Assembly: GCA_005888695.1 (NCBI GenBank)
Contig: VBBH01000093.1
Coordinates: 1-6,864 of the forward strand
Direction of reading: 5' to 3'
DNA length: 6,864 nucleotides
From: Candidatus Bathyarchaeota archaeon
GTDB lineage: Archaea > Thermoproteota > Bathyarchaeia > 40CM-2-53-6
A model generated the notes under the pieces. The model was given only the letters and a program-made list of their open reading frames with translations, searched no databases and was not told the DNA's origin. Below are positions 5,072-6,864 of the stretch, piece after piece. The position numbers and the translations under genes were made by a program. Numbering within the stretch: position 1 is the stretch's first letter; every line of letters begins with the position of its first letter.

Positions 5072-6154
5072 ATGGGCGTCGACCTCGGATCTCTTGTCCA
5101 GAGACGTAAGGTTTCCTTTGAAGAACTCTCGGGCAAGACCAACGCTGTAGATGCTTACAATGCACTCTACCAGTTTCTCGCAATAATCCGAGGCCCAACA
5201 GGGGCTCCACTGATGGACCGGGAGGGAAGAGTAACTAGCCATCTCAGCGGACTCCTATACAGAACTACCAACCTCGCCGAACGAGGGATAAGGTTGGTCT
5301 ACGTCTTCGACGGCAAGGCACCCTCGCTGAAAGATGTCGAGATCAAGCGAAGGCAACATGTGAAGGAGCAGGCGACGGTCAAGTATGAAGTAGCCGTTTC
5401 GAAGGGATCATACGAGGAGGCCAAGAAGTACGCGCAGGCAACGGGGCGTCTTAGGGATACAATGTTGGATGATTCCAAGAAACTGCTAGAATTCTTGGGA
5501 GTCCCGTGGATCCAGGCCCCGTCGGAGGGCGAAGCACAGGCAGCCTACATGGCGGCCCAAGGAGCCGTCTGGTCGGCGGTCAGTCAGGATTATGACGCTC
5601 TGCTCTTTGGTGCTCCTCGGCTTGTCAGGAACCTGACCATCAGTGGAAAAAGAAAATTGCCAATGAGACAGGCCTATGTCCAAATCGATCCAGAGCTGGT
5701 CGAGCTGGAGTCTATGCTTCGAGAACTGAGTCTTTCGAGAGAGCAGTTGGTTGACTTAGGAATCCTTGTTGGCACCGACTTCAATCCTGGCGGATTCAAA
5801 GGGGTCGGACCTAAGACTGCTTTGAAGTTGATTAAGGAACATGGCACGCTTGAGAAGATCTCAGCCTCCAAGCCTGAAATTCTTCTACCGCATGAGTTGA
5901 ACAGGATAAGGGACATCTTTCTGCATCCTGAAGTCACTAACAACTACAATCTCCAATGGAAGGAGCCAGACATAGAATCTCTTGTGGCCTTTCTTTGCGG
6001 TGAGCGAGATTTCAACGAGGAAAGAGTGAGGGCCGCTGTGAGTCGGGTTGTTGGAGCTAAGTCTGAACAGATTGGCAAAGGCAAGGAGACCGAATCGAAG
6101 CGTGAGAAGCCATTGGAAGCCTTCTTTGGATCCGAATCCATTCGGCAAGGTTAA
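5072..6154 (+). CDS. fen: Flap endonuclease 1 (FEN-1)
   Basis: FEN-1 is the structure-specific 5' nuclease that removes 5' flaps during Okazaki-fragment maturation and long-patch base-excision repair, working with the PCNA clamp. The 360-aa protein starts MGVDLG, where Met removal exposes the conserved Gly2 used in DNA contact. Metal-binding acidic residues are D27 (AVDAYN), D80 (VFDGKAP), E152 and E154 (SEGEAQ), D173 and D175 (SQDYDALLFG) and D236 (VGTDFNPGG). A helix-hairpin-helix follows at GFKGVGPKTAL (241-251). The C-terminal PLEAFFG (347-353) is the PCNA-interacting PIP box; its usual leading Gln is Glu345 here. The charged linker before it (about 328-346) makes the protein slightly longer than the roughly 340 aa usual in archaea. 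A weak GGGAG lies 16 nt before the ATG. Its TAA stop overlaps the stop of the convergent methyltransferase gene. Confidence 0.96.
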   Translation: MGVDLGSLVQRRKVSFEELSGKTNAVDAYNALYQFLAIIRGPTGAPLMDREGRVTSHLSGLLYRTTNLAERGIRLVYVFDGKAPSLKDVEIKRRQHVKEQATVKYEVAVSKGSYEEAKKYAQATGRLRDTMLDDSKKLLEFLGVPWIQAPSEGEAQAAYMAAQGAVWSAVSQDYDALLFGAPRLVRNLTISGKRKLPMRQAYVQIDPELVELESMLRELSLSREQLVDLGILVGTDFNPGGFKGVGPKTALKLIKEHGTLEKISASKPEILLPHELNRIRDIFLHPEVTNNYNLQWKEPDIESLVAFLCGERDFNEERVRAAVSRVVGAKSEQIGKGKETESKREKPLEAFFGSESIRQG

Positions 6155-6849
6155 GATTCGTGACCTTGCTCCCCAATCAGTGGGACGAACGCGACGCCGC
6201 CCAGGGACTCCTTTGTAAGCGTCTCACCTTTCTTTCTGACACGGACTAGTTCCTGGCCGAACACACGGCTGCCTATCGGAATTACCAGAACTCCCTCCGG
6301 TTTCAACTGTGCCAAGAGTTTCGGTGGAATGCGGGGTGCCGCCGCCGTCACAAGGATTCTGTCATATGGTGCTCTCTCCGGATACCCCAATGATCCATCT
6401 CCGTGGATAATGATAACGCGATCAGAGTATCCTGCACGTTGCAAGTTCTCTCGTGCAAACCTGACTAGGCTTTCGACTCTTTCAACGGCGTAGACTCGAC
6501 CCGCCGGTCCTATAGTCTCGGCGATCGTCGCCGCATGGTATCCGGTGCCGGCGCCGATCTCCAATACTTTCTGTCCTGGCATCAATTCCAGGGCCTCGTT
6601 CATTATTGCGACCATGTCTCGCCCGTCCTTTTTTGGGACGTGTGGCGCGCTTATCGTCTGGCCCTGGGCTGTGGGTAATGGCGCGTCGTTGTATGCGTAG
6701 GGTCTCAGGTTTTCCGGAACGAAGAGTTCCCTAGGAACTCTTTTGATTCCCTCGATCACTCGCGGTGTTCGGAGTAGGCCTTCGGAGATTAGTGCGGAGA
6801 TGAGTCTCTCTCGCTGCTGTTTGTAGTCAGCTTGCCCCTTGTTCTCCAT
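6151..6849 (-). CDS. pcm: Protein-L-isoaspartate O-methyltransferase
   Basis: This cytoplasmic repair enzyme uses S-adenosylmethionine to methylate L-isoaspartyl residues in aged proteins, starting their conversion back to aspartate. The 232-aa product has VPRELFVPE (38-46), the substrate-site motif GQTISAPH (63-70), the SAM-binding VLEIGAGTGYHAA (95-107), the acidic residue E123 after strand 2, GDGSLGYPERAPYDRILVTAA (150-170) with the PIMT-type GDG, and a C-terminal GGVAFVPLIGE (217-227). Between SAPH and MVAIM, which are directly joined in relatives, there are eight extra residues (71-78), accounting for much of the length above the usual 215-220 aa. The start is the ATG at 6847-6849, with GGAGG four bases upstream. 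The gene is convergent with FEN-1 and shares TTAA at the stop codons. Confidence 0.95.
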   Translation of the reverse strand: MENKGQADYKQQRERLISALISEGLLRTPRVIEGIKRVPRELFVPENLRPYAYNDAPLPTAQGQTISAPHVPKKDGRDMVAIMNEALELMPGQKVLEIGAGTGYHAATIAETIGPAGRVYAVERVESLVRFARENLQRAGYSDRVIIIHGDGSLGYPERAPYDRILVTAAAPRIPPKLLAQLKPEGVLVIPIGSRVFGQELVRVRKKGETLTKESLGGVAFVPLIGEQGHES

Positions 6850-6853
6850 TAAT

Positions 6854-6858
6854 CCTCC
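6854..6858 (-). promoter_or_regulatory. Shine-Dalgarno site of the isoaspartate methyltransferase gene
   Basis: GGAGG on the minus strand lies four bases before the ATG at 6849. It is the only strong Shine-Dalgarno match I see in the window and fixes this start. It is half of a perfect 10-bp palindrome (6854-6863) at the window edge. Its presence suggests the gene is translated from a leadered message, perhaps as a downstream gene of an operon beginning outside the window. Confidence 0.65.
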
Positions 6859-6864
6859 GGAGGG

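Noticed and set aside
6854..6863. Perfect palindrome CCTCCGGAGG as an operator
   Set aside because: It contains the Shine-Dalgarno site, which suffices to explain half of it. The window ends here, so no promoter context can be judged.

Overview
This window is most likely from an archaeal chromosome, probably a TACK-group lineage (Thaumarchaeota/Bathyarchaeia-like), though that placement is from protein resemblance alone. The reasons are a PCNA-dependent archaeal/eukaryal-type flap endonuclease (FEN-1), a TtuA/NcsA-type tRNA thiolase with terminal zinc fingers, an archaeal protein-isoaspartate methyltransferase, and AT-rich boxes placed for archaeal promoters with little or no leader. Gene density is very high, base composition looks even, and no mobile element, CRISPR array, rRNA or tRNA was seen.

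Layout. (1) Positions 1-1969, plus strand: the 3' part of a site-2-type membrane metalloprotease gene, then a PP-loop tRNA 2-thiouridine synthetase. The thiolase's N-terminal zinc finger is encoded in frame before the first ATG, but no ATG/GTG/TTG precedes it. (2) Positions 1961-3020, minus strand: a two-gene unit with an unrecognised 149-aa protein followed by a CoA-pyrophosphatase-like NUDIX hydrolase. Its end overlaps the end of the thiolase gene. (3) Positions 3021-3337: mostly intergenic, but it encodes a 33-aa cysteine-rich zinc-ribbon protein on the minus strand (3122-3223), with an upstream TATA-like box and downstream hairpins and a T-run. (4) Positions 3338-5047: larE (minus) and larB (plus), divergent from one AT-rich promoter region. 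Their products carry out two of the three biosynthetic steps to the nickel-pincer nucleotide cofactor of LarA-type racemases. (5) Positions 5072-6849: FEN-1 24 nt behind larB, convergent with a protein-L-isoaspartate methyltransferase gene. The two stop codons share a TTAA.

How they fit together. LarB converts nicotinic acid adenine dinucleotide to a dicarboxylated pyridinium mononucleotide, and LarE converts its carboxylates to thiocarboxylates; LarC (nickel insertion) and LarA are not here. Both PP-loop enzymes, the tRNA thiolase and LarE, activate their substrate with ATP before adding sulfur, and both carry the cysteines expected of [4Fe-4S]-dependent members. The rest looks like housekeeping: DNA replication/repair, protein repair, membrane proteolysis and nucleotide clean-up.

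No clearly new multi-gene system is visible. The items most worth a second look are the unlisted zinc-ribbon mini-gene, the thiolase start problem, an 8-residue insertion beside the active site of the methyltransferase, and the unidentified 149-aa protein.
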